This document shows positions 18,238-27,261 of a DNA stretch of 64,000 bases, piece by piece. Source of the DNA: Acetohalobium arabaticum DSM 5501 (GTDB lineage: Bacteria; Bacillota; Halanaerobiia; Halobacteroidales; Acetohalobiaceae); assembly GCF_000144695.1 (NCBI RefSeq), contig NC_014378.1:656781-720780 (forward strand). The letters are read 5' to 3'. Numbering within the stretch: position 1 is the first letter of the stretch; the number at the start of each line of letters is the position of its first letter. Both the position numbers and the translations under genes were made by a program. The notes under the pieces are model-generated. The model saw only the letters and a list, made by a program, of their open reading frames with translations, ran no database searches and had not been told where the DNA came from.

Positions 18238-18948
18238 ATGGCAATTAAACCGAAAGATATGGCGAAGATGCTTGACCATACTATTCTGAAGCCTGATGCT
18301 ACTATTCAGGAAGTAAAAAAGAAGTGCGAAGAAGCTAAGGAATATGACTTTGTTTCGGTCTGTGTCAATCCCTGTTATGTACCGCTAGCAACTAAATTAT
18401 TAGAAGACAGTTCTGTTAAAGTCTGTACAGTAGTTGGTTTTCCTTTAGGCGGAAGTATCACAGAGGTTAAGGCTTTTGAGGCTAAGAATGCAATTAGAAA
18501 TGGTGCTCAGGAAATAGATATGGTGGCTAATATCAGTGCAATTAAGTCGGGAGAGTTTGGAGTAGTACATGATGATATTAAGACAGTAGTAGATGCTACT
18601 AAAGTTTCTGGAGTTACAAGAGAAGTAATTACTAAGGTAATTATCGAAACCTGTTATCTGACTAAAGAAGAAATAATTAAGACCAGTGAGATAATTAAGG
18701 ATATAGGCGCTGACTTTGTAAAGACTTCGACAGGCTTTGGACCTGAGGGAGCTACTAAGGAGAATGTTGGCTTGATCAGAAAGACTGTCGGCCGGCCTGT
18801 GGGTGTTAAGGCAGCCGGAGGTATCCGTAACTTTGATGATGCTTTGGATATGTTGGATGCAGGAGCTAACCGGATAGGTTCGAGCAGCGGAGTAGCAATT
18901 GTGACTGGTAAAAGAAGAGAAGAGGATGAGGAAGAAGAGGAAGAATAG
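18238..18948 (+). CDS. deoC: deoxyribose-phosphate aldolase
   Basis: A 236-aa DeoC. It contains LDHTILKPDAT, VCTVVGFPLGG, the catalytic Lys in KVIIETCYL and the Schiff-base Lys in DFVKTSTGF, with VGVKAAGGIR near the end. It splits 2-deoxyribose-5-phosphate to glyceraldehyde-3-phosphate and acetaldehyde. The C-terminus is odd: after the usual end SSSGVAIV there is a tail GKRREEDEEEEEE of mostly Glu and Asp. GGGGGAGTG lies before the ATG. A strong terminator follows. Confidence 0.95.
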   Translation: MAIKPKDMAKMLDHTILKPDATIQEVKKKCEEAKEYDFVSVCVNPCYVPLATKLLEDSSVKVCTVVGFPLGGSITEVKAFEAKNAIRNGAQEIDMVANISAIKSGEFGVVHDDIKTVVDATKVSGVTREVITKVIIETCYLTKEEIIKTSEIIKDIGADFVKTSTGFGPEGATKENVGLIRKTVGRPVGVKAAGGIRNFDDALDMLDAGANRIGSSSGVAIVTGKRREEDEEEEEE

Positions 18949-18978
18949 AAGCTAATCAAATTAGAATTTAGGTTATAG

Positions 18979-19031
18979 AAGCTATATAGCTGACTACTTA
19001 TTATTAGTAGTTAGTTATATAGCTTTTTATT
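18979..19031 (+). terminator. rho-independent terminator after deoC
   Basis: AAGCTATATAGCTGACTAC and GTAGTTAGTTATATAGCTT form a long near-perfect stem with a short TTATTATTA loop, followed by TTTTATTTT. It ends the corC-era-mgtE-deoC run. Confidence 0.88.
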
Positions 19032-19077
19032 TTACATAAAAATTCTATCTAAATTTACTTAACTTATGGGTTAAGTA

Positions 19078-19105
19078 TTGATATACTAATTATGTCTTGT
19101 ATAAG
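19078..19105 (+). promoter_or_regulatory. candidate promoter for the cysteine desulfurase gene
   Basis: TTGATA (19078-19083), 16-base spacer, TATAAG (19100-19105). The -10 lies within an ATACTAA/TTAGTAT inverted repeat that could be an operator. The leader to the TTG start at 19224 is about 110 bases and shows no riboswitch that I recognise. Confidence 0.45.
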
Positions 19106-19223
19106 TTAGTATATTCAAAATTTTTCTAATTTGTAATGATTAAAATCACAAAGTTTAGGAGTGGACATAAGATAATTAATAACTAATTATTCATATATAA
19201 ATTTCAAATGGGGGGTAAATAGG

Positions 19224-20597
19224 TTGAGGAAGCGCTTTGTTAACCGGATTCGGCGGGAGATTATAGGAGTTGGGACCAAAGTACCATTAAATAATGGACG
19301 CCATATTCAGTATATAAATTTTGATAATGCTGCCAGTACTCCAGCTTTTAGAAGAGTTAATCATAAAGTTGAAGAATTTTTGGCTTGGTATTCTAATGTT
19401 CACCGCGGTTCTGGGTTTAAGTCCCAGTTGGCTACTGAAGTCTATGATAAAGTACGTAGGCTGGTTGCTGATTTTGTAGGGGCTGATTTTGAAGAGAATA
19501 AAGTTATCTTTTTAAAGAATACTACGGAAGCAATTAATAAACTGGTTGCTGCTCTTGATTTATCCCAAGATGATGTAGTAATTACTACTGTAATGGAGCA
19601 TCATTCTAATATGCTGCCCTGGCGCAGTCAGGCAGAAGTAGTCTATGCTGAGGTAGATAAGAATGGTAGATTAGATATTAATGATCTAGAAAAGAAATTA
19701 GCTACCTATCACTCTAGGGTGAAGTTAGTGGCAGTCTCTGGTGCGTCCAATGTTACTGGATATTTGAATCCAATTCATAAGATAGCCCGCCTGGCTCATC
19801 GGTATAATAGTCAAATTTTAGTTGATGGGGCTCAACTGATCCCCCATCGATCTGTAGAGATGAAGGCTAATTCAAATACTGAACATATTGATTACCTGGC
19901 TTTTTCGGCCCATAAGATGTATGCCCCGTTAGGCTGTGGGGTGTTAGTGGGGCCAAAAGAGTGCTTTGCTGGCCAAGAGCCGGATTACAGCGGTGGAGGA
20001 ACGATTGAAGCTGTTACTCTTGATGATGTCGTCTGGGCTGAGTCTCCGGAAAAAGAGGAAGCAGGGACCCCTAACATTGTTGGTGCTGTAGCTTTAGGGG
20101 CCAGTATTAAGATGATCCAAAAAATAGACTGGGAGGCCTTAATCGAGCAGGAGGAGAGGTTAAGAAAGTATCTGTTAAAACAGCTACAGCAGTTAGAAGA
20201 GGTAAAACTGTATGGAGCAATGGCTAAAGGAGTTCCTGACAATCAGGTAGGAGTGATATCCTTTAACCTTGACTCCTTCCATCATTCATTAGTAGCTTCT
20301 ATTCTTGGTAGGGAATGGGGAATTGGGGTAAGAAGCGGCTGTTTCTGTGCTCAGCCTTATCTACACCGGTTACTGGATTTAGCTAATAGGGAGATAGAAG
20401 AGTTTAAGGATAAATTAAGGAGAAATGAAGATGTTAAAAGACCGGGATTAGTCCGGGTTAGCTTCGGATGTTATAATACGATTAAGGAGATACAGCGGTT
20501 AATTAAGGGCCTACAGTCAATTATTGACCGCCAGAAGAAGGGAGCTGATTTTAATGATGAACAGGAGTATGATTTTGAGCAGTATTTTAAACTATAA
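19224..20597 (+). CDS. SufS/CsdA-like cysteine desulfurase (aminotransferase class V)
   Basis: A 457-aa PLP enzyme. Motifs: NFDNAASTPA near residue 35, EHHSNMLPWR, VDGAQLIPH, the PLP lysine in FSAHKMYAPLGCG at about residue 232, and the catalytic Cys in RSGCFCAQPYLHRLL near residue 372. This is the group II (SufS/CsdA) layout. It is longer than SufS (about 405 aa), with a basic N-terminal extension and a charged C-terminal tail. There is no sufBCDU next to it, so whether it serves Fe-S assembly, selenium or another sulfur user is open. The start is TTG after GGGGGTAAATAGG. Confidence 0.88.
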   Translation: MRKRFVNRIRREIIGVGTKVPLNNGRHIQYINFDNAASTPAFRRVNHKVEEFLAWYSNVHRGSGFKSQLATEVYDKVRRLVADFVGADFEENKVIFLKNTTEAINKLVAALDLSQDDVVITTVMEHHSNMLPWRSQAEVVYAEVDKNGRLDINDLEKKLATYHSRVKLVAVSGASNVTGYLNPIHKIARLAHRYNSQILVDGAQLIPHRSVEMKANSNTEHIDYLAFSAHKMYAPLGCGVLVGPKECFAGQEPDYSGGGTIEAVTLDDVVWAESPEKEEAGTPNIVGAVALGASIKMIQKIDWEALIEQEERLRKYLLKQLQQLEEVKLYGAMAKGVPDNQVGVISFNLDSFHHSLVASILGREWGIGVRSGCFCAQPYLHRLLDLANREIEEFKDKLRRNEDVKRPGLVRVSFGCYNTIKEIQRLIKGLQSIIDRQKKGADFNDEQEYDFEQYFKL

Positions 20598-20715
20598 GTA
20601 CATAATTAATAGGGGGTTAAATAATTTAGTGCTATCATAGGCTGCATCAATTACTAGAAAGTGAGCAACTTTTCCTTTTTGAATTGGAAATATCTTTTAT
20701 TCAACAACCTACTTT

Positions 20716-21104
20716 AAAACAAAAAAAGACAGCAACGATCTACGCTCCAGCTACTGCAGACTCTAAGGAACCTATAGCAATCTCTCGACTACTATAGATC
20801 CTTTCCGAGCCTACAATAACCTTTGCTCGAACATGATAGAGCTATCTTGAGACCATGGGCAGTCTCTTGACTGCTAACCATGATCTTTACAGACTCTATC
20901 ATGTTCTCAGGTCGATCAACATAGATCTCTGACGAGCCTAGGCAATAACCTCTTCGGGCTAAATTGTAGACTCTTTCAAAACCTATGCTGATCTTCGCAT
21001 TGGCCATTATAGACCATAACAGCCTATAATGACCGCTGCTCGATTGGTTCAGATCCTAAATAAGATTTAGAACCTGAACCAATCTTCCCTCGACCGTTGC
21101 TGAC
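20716..21104 (-). ncRNA. candidate novel structured RNA, about 385 nt
   Basis: Ends at 20730-20740 and 21092-21102 pair as an 11-bp closing helix. Inside lie six more helices: 21042-21084 (a 20-bp hairpin with a 3-base loop), 21002-21012 with 21024-21034, 20914-20924 with 20983-20993, 20829-20841 with 20894-20906 (13 bp perfect), 20806-20810 with 20825-20829, and 20765-20777 with 20792-20803. In five helices the non-Watson-Crick pairs are G-U on the minus strand and A-C on the plus strand, which fixes the strand. A 7-T run at the minus-strand 3-prime end acts as a terminator. Two loops share AGGTTATTGnnTAGGCTCG. I do not recognise it as tmRNA, RNase P RNA, 6S, SRP RNA or a group II intron. 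Confidence 0.7.
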
Positions 21105-21270
21105 TTCTTTTTCACTAACTATAATGTGCTGTAAAATAAGAAATTATACAGGTAAATATTGTATTTTTTGCTATAAAATCAAAGATAAAGATTGAATTCT
21201 GTTGTAATGGAAGTTTTAGAAACAATTCAAGTATTGGAATTAAATTATCTTATAATAATTTATATATAAT

Positions 21271-21299
21271 TTGACAATTACTTATGAAGTTGCTAAAAT
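21271..21299 (+). promoter_or_regulatory. sigma-A-type promoter for the ABC transporter operon
   Basis: TTGACA (21271-21276), 17-base spacer, TAAAAT (21294-21299). It points at the transporter genes starting 270 bases downstream. A TATGAAGTT/AACTTCATA inverted repeat overlaps the spacer and the region just downstream, a possible operator. Confidence 0.6.
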
Positions 21300-21419
21300 A
21301 ATATGCGGTATGAGTTAAAAACTTCATAGTAATATTTTTTTGCTCTAGATATAAATAAATATTATATTCAAAATAATTTATTCTTTGATTTAGTGAGAAG
21401 GATTATTTTAATTACCATT

Positions 21420-21437
21420 ACATAATCATGATTATGT
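21420..21437. promoter_or_regulatory. 18-bp perfect palindrome, candidate operator
   Basis: ACATAATCATGATTATGT is perfectly self-complementary and lies between the promoter at 21271 and the first transporter gene. A dimeric regulator binding in the leader is plausible; the regulator is not encoded nearby. Confidence 0.45.
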
Positions 21438-21569
21438 ATTAATTAGTAGTTATGAAGTTCAAATTGAATTAGTAATTGATTATAATTTAGCTATTAGAAA
21501 GGGGTGTAATAATCTCTTTAAATCGAGGCCGATATTATTATTGAAAAAATTATGTTAGGAGGAAGACAG

Positions 21570-22532
21570 TTGTTTAATTATATTATTAAACGGCTAATTT
21601 TTTTGATTCCTGTGGTTATAATAGTGGCAATTGTTGCGTTTCTAATTACGCATGTAATACCCGGAGATCCAGTTAGAGTTATGTTGGGTAATTTTGCTAG
21701 CGAGGATCAAGTTATGCAGTTAAAGAGTCAGTTAGGAATGAATAAGCCGTTACATCTTCAGTTTATGCAGTGGATTACAAGGATAGTTAAGGGGGATTTT
21801 GGAAAGTCTTTATTTTTGAATATACCAGTAACTGAAGCTATATTAAGTAGAATAGAACCTACATTTATACTTGCTATAATAGGAGAAATTTTAGGCATAG
21901 GTATAGGGGTTCCAATGGGAGTTATTGCTGCGGTTAATCATAAAAGTTGGATTGATCAATTATCAATAACTGTGTCTTTGGCAGGAGTATCAATTCCGAG
22001 TTTTTGGCTATCATTGATGCTTATTTTAGTTTTTGGTGTAAAATTAAGGTGGTTTCCTGTATGTGGTTACGAACCGTTAGCAAAAGCAGGTTTAGGTTCA
22101 ATAAAGTATTTAATATTGCCAGGAGTAACTTTAGGTTTTATGCAGAGTGGATTAATTGCAAGGATGACAAGAAGTGCTATGTTAGATGTTTTGAAGCAGG
22201 ATTATATTAGAACAGCCAGGAATAAAGGGCTTGCTGAAAGAGTTGTTATTGCTAGGCATGCTATGAAGAATGCTTTAATTCCTGTAGTAACAGTAATAGG
22301 GCTTAATTTAGCAGTCTTACTTGGCGGAACCTGGATTGTTGAAACTGTATTTAATATTCCCGGAACTGGTTCATTAGCAATAAATGCAATTATGAAGCGA
22401 GATCTACCTGTTATTCAAGGATGTATGATATTTATAGCAATATTATATGTATTGATGAATCTGTTTGTTGATATAAGTTATGCCTTCATAAATCCGAAAG
22501 TTAGATATAAAAATAAAGGGGGCGGAGCATGA
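21570..22532 (+). CDS. dipeptide/oligopeptide (or nickel) ABC permease, DppB/NikB type
   Basis: A 320-aa permease with six membrane helices and the inner-membrane BPD motif near residues 190-260 (LGFMQSGLIARMTRSAML, TARNKGLAERVVIARHAMKNALIP). The N-terminus FNYIIKRLIFLIPVVIIV is the standard DppB start. An in-frame ATG at 21552 lies before AGGAGG, so the TTG at 21570, 7 bases after it, is the likely start. It is the first of five transporter genes. Substrate class is peptide, nickel or a similar small solute. Confidence 0.92.
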   Translation: MFNYIIKRLIFLIPVVIIVAIVAFLITHVIPGDPVRVMLGNFASEDQVMQLKSQLGMNKPLHLQFMQWITRIVKGDFGKSLFLNIPVTEAILSRIEPTFILAIIGEILGIGIGVPMGVIAAVNHKSWIDQLSITVSLAGVSIPSFWLSLMLILVFGVKLRWFPVCGYEPLAKAGLGSIKYLILPGVTLGFMQSGLIARMTRSAMLDVLKQDYIRTARNKGLAERVVIARHAMKNALIPVVTVIGLNLAVLLGGTWIVETVFNIPGTGSLAINAIMKRDLPVIQGCMIFIAILYVLMNLFVDISYAFINPKVRYKNKGGGA

Positions 22533-23371
22533 AAGATATAAATGCCTTTCTTAAGGAAGTAAAGCAGCATCCCTACATAATAATAGGAGGGACAATAGTG
22601 ATTGTAGCAATCTTGATGTCATTATTGGCCCCATTTCTTACTTCCTTTAATCCAACGAATGTAGATGCTAAGAACAGACTTCTTTCACCTTCAATTACCC
22701 ATCCTATGGGAACTGATCAATACGGAAGAGATATTATGAGTAGAGTATTATTCGGAACAAGAAGTTCTATTGAAGTGGGGGTATCTGTTGTATTGCTGAC
22801 TACGATTTTAGGTGGTATTGCAGGAATTGCAGCTGGATATTTTCCAAAATTGGATAATGTAATAATGAGAGTACTTGATGGATTCATGGCATTTCCAGGA
22901 ATTATTATTGCCATTTGTCTAGCAGCTATCTGGGGAGCAGGAAAACTAAATATTATTTTGGCATTATCTTTTGCTTACTTTCCTAAAATGGCTAGAATAG
23001 TGCGTAGTTGTGTAATGACAGTAAAAGAGTCGGACTGTGTTGAATCCGCTAGATCAGTTGGAGCTAAAAATATGTATATAATTTTCAAATATATATTATT
23101 GAATTCATTATCGCCAATAATTGTACAAGCTACTTTTAGTTTTGCAATGGCTATATTAGATGAAGCAGCTTTGAGTTTCTTAGGAGTAGGTATCACTCCT
23201 CCTAATCCTAGTTTAGGTGGAATGATTACTGATGCTAGAGATTTTATGGCTGTTGCCCCATGGGGGATATTCTTTCCAGGATTTATGATAATAGTAATTG
23301 TTTTAGGATTGAATCTTTTAGGTGATGGACTGCGGGATGTATTAGATCCCCGGTTACAGGGAAAGTATTAG
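22529..23371 (+). CDS. dipeptide/oligopeptide ABC permease, DppC type
   Basis: A 280-aa permease that overlaps the previous stop by four bases (ATGA). It has the DppC landmarks: HPMGTDQYGRDIMSRVLFGTR, FMAFPGIIIAI, the ARSVGAKNMYIIFKYI coupling loop and the C-terminal GLNLLGDGLRDVLDPR. It pairs with the upstream DppB-type protein to form the membrane channel. Confidence 0.93.
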   Translation: MKDINAFLKEVKQHPYIIIGGTIVIVAILMSLLAPFLTSFNPTNVDAKNRLLSPSITHPMGTDQYGRDIMSRVLFGTRSSIEVGVSVVLLTTILGGIAGIAAGYFPKLDNVIMRVLDGFMAFPGIIIAICLAAIWGAGKLNIILALSFAYFPKMARIVRSCVMTVKESDCVESARSVGAKNMYIIFKYILLNSLSPIIVQATFSFAMAILDEAALSFLGVGITPPNPSLGGMITDARDFMAVAPWGIFFPGFMIIVIVLGLNLLGDGLRDVLDPRLQGKY

Positions 23372-23394
23372 ATAATAAAATGGAGGAGTTATAA

Positions 23395-23547
23395 GTGAAA
23401 AAAATTTCCCAGATAAAAAATAGAAGTGAAAAGTTAAAGAATATAATAGCACTTTCTATAGCTTTCTTTTCAATCATTATGCCTGTTGTGATTTTCAGTG
23501 TAAGTACAGTTTTTATATTTTTTATAATTATTAAAATATTAGTTTGA
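23395..23547 (+). CDS. small membrane protein inside the transporter operon
   Basis: A 50-aa frame starting with GTG 6 bases after TGGAGGAG. The first 18 residues are basic (KKISQIKNRSEKLKN), and the rest is a hydrophobic stretch with a Pro in the middle (SIAFFSIIMPVVIFSVSTVF), so one long or two short membrane helices. It lies between the DppC- and DppD-type genes with tight spacing. I do not know a family for it; a small accessory subunit of this transporter is possible. Confidence 0.6.
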   Translation: MKKISQIKNRSEKLKNIIALSIAFFSIIMPVVIFSVSTVFIFFIIIKILV

Positions 23548-23563
23548 AAAAGAGGGATAAAAT

Positions 23564-24559
23564 ATGAAGTCAAGATTGCTTAAAGTAAATAATCTTAGGA
23601 CATGTTTTCATACTAGTGAGGGAAAGGTTCCGGCTGTAGATGGTGTGAACTTTCATTTGAATAAAGGAGAGATTGTAGCTATAGTTGGAGAGTCGGGAAG
23701 TGGAAAAAGCGTAACTGCACTTAGTATAATGAATTCTATACCTAGTCCGCCTGGAAGTATAGAAGCGGGAGAAATAATATTCAATAATGAAGATATATTA
23801 GAAAAGTCCGAAAAAGAAATGAGAAAAATTAGAGGCAACGAAATTTCAATGATATTTCAGGATCCAGGGACTGCTTTGAATCCAGTCTTTACTATCGGAC
23901 GACAGATTAGTGAGTCTCTTGAACTTCATAAAGGATTAAGTAGAAAAGAAGGGAAGAAGCAAGCTGTAGAACTTCTAAGAATGGTGGGGATTCCGTCGCC
24001 GAAAGAATGTATTAGTGAATATCCTCATCAGTTAAGTGGTGGAATGAAACAGCGGGTGATGATTGCGATGGCTTTATCATGTAAGCCAGAGTTGTTAATA
24101 GCAGATGAACCTACAACTGGACTTGATGTTACTATTCAGGCTCAGATCCTTGAGATAATGAAAGATTTGAAAGAAGAATTGGAGATGGCTATTCTTATAA
24201 TCACCCATGATTTAGGTGTTGTTGCCGAGATGAGTGAAAGGGTTGTTGTTATGTATGCGGGAAAGGTTGTTGAAATAGCTGAAGTTAAGGATTTATTTAA
24301 GCATCCTAAACATCCTTATACTCGAGGATTATTGGCTTCAATACCAAGTTTAACTAAATCAGAAGATAGGCTTAATGTAATTGGGGGATCTATACCTGAA
24401 CCTACTGAACTTTCCGAGGGATGTAGTTTCTATGAAAGATGTGAGTATGCTAAAGAAATATGTAAAAAAGAAGAACCTTCTCTTAGAAATATAGCAGATA
24501 ATAGATATTTAAGCTGTTGGATAGATACAAAAGAGTATATAAGTGAGGTAGTAGTATGA
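23564..24559 (+). CDS. oligopeptide ABC ATPase, DppD type
   Basis: A 331-aa ABC ATPase: Walker A GESGSGKSVTA at about residue 45, Q-loop FQDPGTALNP, signature LSGGMKQRV, Walker B LLIADEPTTGLD, H-loop ITHDLGVV. The C-terminal oligo_HPY extension has CSFYERCEYAKEIC with the cysteine cluster that binds an Fe-S centre in some family members. It overlaps the next gene by four bases. Confidence 0.94.
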   Translation: MKSRLLKVNNLRTCFHTSEGKVPAVDGVNFHLNKGEIVAIVGESGSGKSVTALSIMNSIPSPPGSIEAGEIIFNNEDILEKSEKEMRKIRGNEISMIFQDPGTALNPVFTIGRQISESLELHKGLSRKEGKKQAVELLRMVGIPSPKECISEYPHQLSGGMKQRVMIAMALSCKPELLIADEPTTGLDVTIQAQILEIMKDLKEELEMAILIITHDLGVVAEMSERVVVMYAGKVVEIAEVKDLFKHPKHPYTRGLLASIPSLTKSEDRLNVIGGSIPEPTELSEGCSFYERCEYAKEICKKEEPSLRNIADNRYLSCWIDTKEYISEVVV

Positions 24560-25539
24560 TAGATAAACAGCAAGATGATAATATTTTGAAAGTAAAAGAT
24601 TTAGTTAAATATTTTACCGTTACCAGTGGTATTTTCTCCGAAGAAGATAGTGTTAAAGCTGTTAATGGAATTAGTTTTAATGTAAAAAGAGGAGAGACAT
24701 TAGGGATAGTTGGAGAATCAGGCTGTGGAAAATCAACCGCTGGTAGAACTATCTTGAAATTACTTGAACCTACAGAGGGGAAGGTGATCTTTAATGGAAA
24801 AAATATATATGAAATGACTGATGAAGAATTGAGAAGATTAAGAAGGAATATGCAGATAATTTTTCAAGATCCGTTTGCTTCTTTGAATCCAAGAATGAAA
24901 GTAGGAGAATTAATAAAAGAGCCTTTAAGAGTTCATGGAATTGAAAGTAAAAAAGAAAGAATTAATAAAGTTAAAGATATCATTGAGGTTGTGGGGCTCA
25001 ATGAATCCCATTTAAACAAGTATCCTCATGAATTTTCTGGGGGCCAAAGGCAGAGAATCTGTATTGCAAGGGCGCTTATACTGAATCCTAAATTCATTGT
25101 TTGTGATGAAGTAGTTTCGGCTTTGGATGTATCTATTCAGAGTCAAATTATAAATCTTTTAAAGGATCTCCAAGATCAGTTTGGACTGACTTATATATTT
25201 ATTTCTCATGATCTTTCAGTTGTTAAACATATAAGTGATAGAATAGCAGTTATGTATTTAGGTGAAATAGTTGAGTTAGCTTCAATAGATGAACTTTTCA
25301 ATAATCCAGTTCATCCATATACAAAGGCGTTGTTATCGGCTATTCCGGTTCCTGATCCTGAGGTGAATAAAGAAAGAATAATTCTTGAAGGTGATGTGCC
25401 TAGTTCTAGAAATATGCCTAGTGGATGTAGTTTCCATACTAGATGTCCTTATAATGAAGAGATTTGTTCTTTAGAAAAACCAAAACTTAAGGAAAAGGGA
25501 AATGAGCATTTTGTTTCGTGTCATTTAAAGTGTTCTTAA
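24556..25539 (+). CDS. oligopeptide ABC ATPase, DppF type
   Basis: A 327-aa ABC ATPase: Walker A GESGCGKSTAG, Q-loop FQDPFASLNPRM, signature FSGGQRQRICIARAL, Walker B FIVCDEVVSALD, and the C-terminal SGCSFHTRCPYNEEIC cysteine block. DppD and DppF form the heterodimeric motor. It starts inside the upstream gene's stop codon (ATGA). Confidence 0.94.
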   Translation: MIDKQQDDNILKVKDLVKYFTVTSGIFSEEDSVKAVNGISFNVKRGETLGIVGESGCGKSTAGRTILKLLEPTEGKVIFNGKNIYEMTDEELRRLRRNMQIIFQDPFASLNPRMKVGELIKEPLRVHGIESKKERINKVKDIIEVVGLNESHLNKYPHEFSGGQRQRICIARALILNPKFIVCDEVVSALDVSIQSQIINLLKDLQDQFGLTYIFISHDLSVVKHISDRIAVMYLGEIVELASIDELFNNPVHPYTKALLSAIPVPDPEVNKERIILEGDVPSSRNMPSGCSFHTRCPYNEEICSLEKPKLKEKGNEHFVSCHLKCS

Positions 25540-25579
25540 ATGAAGCTTATTAAATTATAAAACTAGAGGAGGAATTTAA

Positions 25580-27220
25580 ATGAAGAAAGTATCTAAAGTA
25601 TTAATATGTATTTTAGTACTTGCGCTGACATGTACAGTAATAAGTGCATGTTCATCCAAACAAGCTGGTGTTAATGAAGCTGCAAAAAAATCTAGCCCCC
25701 AAGAAATGTCAAGTGAAGATAGCCGCTATGGTGGTACAATAACTGTAGCTAAAAAAATGTCAGTTCCTCATTTAGATAGTGATAAATCAACAGACTGGCA
25801 AATTTCATCAATAATGAATCATGTTTATGAAGGCCTTTTTGAATTTGATAGTAACTTCAAAGCTCAGCCCCATTTGGCTAAAAGCTATAAAATATCTGAT
25901 AATGGAAAGGTTTATAATATTAAGTTAAGAAAAGGAGTTCTATTTCATAATGGAAAGGAAATGACAGCCGAGGATATATCAGCTTCTTTTAATAGATGGC
26001 TTAAGAATAATGGTGCTGGGAAGATGGTTGCTCCGTATTTTGATAAGGTTAAGATACTTGGAAAATACGAAATTGTTTTTAAATTCAATGAACCGTATGC
26101 TCCCTTTATAAATATATTAGCATCTCCTGTTTCAAATCAAAAATTGGTAATTAGACCACAAGAAATTATAGAGAAGTTTGGAGATGAGGTAATTACAGAA
26201 CATATTGGAACTGGTCCCTATAAGTTGGTTAAACGGATACCAGATCAAAAAGTTAAATTGACTCGATTCGAAGATTATGTACCAAGTGAATTACATTCTT
26301 CTATGTATGCAGGAGAAAGAAAAGCATATGCCAAAAATATTGTATTTAAAATTGTTGATGAACAATCAGTAAGAGTAGCTGGAGTAAAGAGTGGTCGATT
26401 TCATTTTGCAGAGGAAGCACAACAGGATCAATATGAAATTTTTAAAAGTAATCCTGATGTAAAACCAATAGTAGTTAACCCTGATTTAATGGAGATGTTG
26501 ATAATAAACTGTGGCAACCCTCCCTTTGATAATATAAATGCTAGGAGAGCATTAGTTCATGCTATAGATATGGAAGAACTAGGAAGTGCAATGATTGGTA
26601 ATGAAGCATTCTGGGATACTGAAGCCTGTTTACATCCAAAAGGAACTATTTGGTATGATAAAAACGCAGGAAAAGGTATCTATAATAATTATGATTTAGA
26701 AAAAGCTAAAAAATTACTAGATAAAGCTAATTATGATGGGTCTCCAATTGTTATTTTAAGTGGTCGAGATGATAAAGTAGAAAAGCAGGGGGCAATAGCC
26801 TTAAAAGATCAGTTAGAAAAAGTTGGCTTTAAAGTAAATCTTAAATTGTTTGATAGACCAACTGTAGTTGAAAAACGTTCAAAAGAAAAGGGATGGAATC
26901 TTCATTTAACTATGTTTTCTAAAGCAGTTCCAGACCCCCAAATTCATGCTGCCTGGACTGGAACAGATAAATGGATTTCAAATTGGGATGATAAATATTC
27001 ACATCAAATGGATAAAATATTTGCAAAGATGATAAGAGAAACTGATTATGAAAAAAGGTATAAAATTGTAAAAGAATTTTATGATAAATATTGGGAAACT
27101 GTTCCTTATATTAATTTAGTGGATTATAGTAGATTACATCTTATAAATAAATCACTTAAAAATTATAAAAGTAGTCCTCAAGCATTTTTCTGGAATACAT
27201 GGATAAAAAAGAAACAATAA
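25580..27220 (+). CDS. peptide-type substrate-binding lipoprotein (SBP family 5)
   Basis: A 546-aa binding protein. The N-terminus has a lipoprotein signal, KVLICILVLALTCTVISAC, with the lipobox Cys at about residue 24. The mature part has the SBP5 landmarks YGGTITVA, HVYEGLFEFD, LRKGVLFHNGKEMTAED and GTGPYKLVK. It delivers the solute to the DppBCDF complex. AGGAGG precedes the ATG. Peptide ligands are the default; the neighbours (a URO-D methyltransferase and a molybdoenzyme) could indicate another small solute. Confidence 0.92.
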   Translation: MKKVSKVLICILVLALTCTVISACSSKQAGVNEAAKKSSPQEMSSEDSRYGGTITVAKKMSVPHLDSDKSTDWQISSIMNHVYEGLFEFDSNFKAQPHLAKSYKISDNGKVYNIKLRKGVLFHNGKEMTAEDISASFNRWLKNNGAGKMVAPYFDKVKILGKYEIVFKFNEPYAPFINILASPVSNQKLVIRPQEIIEKFGDEVITEHIGTGPYKLVKRIPDQKVKLTRFEDYVPSELHSSMYAGERKAYAKNIVFKIVDEQSVRVAGVKSGRFHFAEEAQQDQYEIFKSNPDVKPIVVNPDLMEMLIINCGNPPFDNINARRALVHAIDMEELGSAMIGNEAFWDTEACLHPKGTIWYDKNAGKGIYNNYDLEKAKKLLDKANYDGSPIVILSGRDDKVEKQGAIALKDQLEKVGFKVNLKLFDRPTVVEKRSKEKGWNLHLTMFSKAVPDPQIHAAWTGTDKWISNWDDKYSHQMDKIFAKMIRETDYEKRYKIVKEFYDKYWETVPYINLVDYSRLHLINKSLKNYKSSPQAFFWNTWIKKKQ

Positions 27221-27261
27221 CAGTTAATGATAAATAACACTAAAAAATGATGATCTGACTT

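Noticed and set aside
20792-21007. Minus-strand open frame of 71 codons
   Set aside because: It lies inside the folded RNA region; the hairpin arms explain the sequence and there is no ribosome site or coding-like pattern.
21042-21084. tmRNA or RNase P RNA
   Set aside because: The conserved tmRNA ends and RNase P core motifs are not present despite the similar length.
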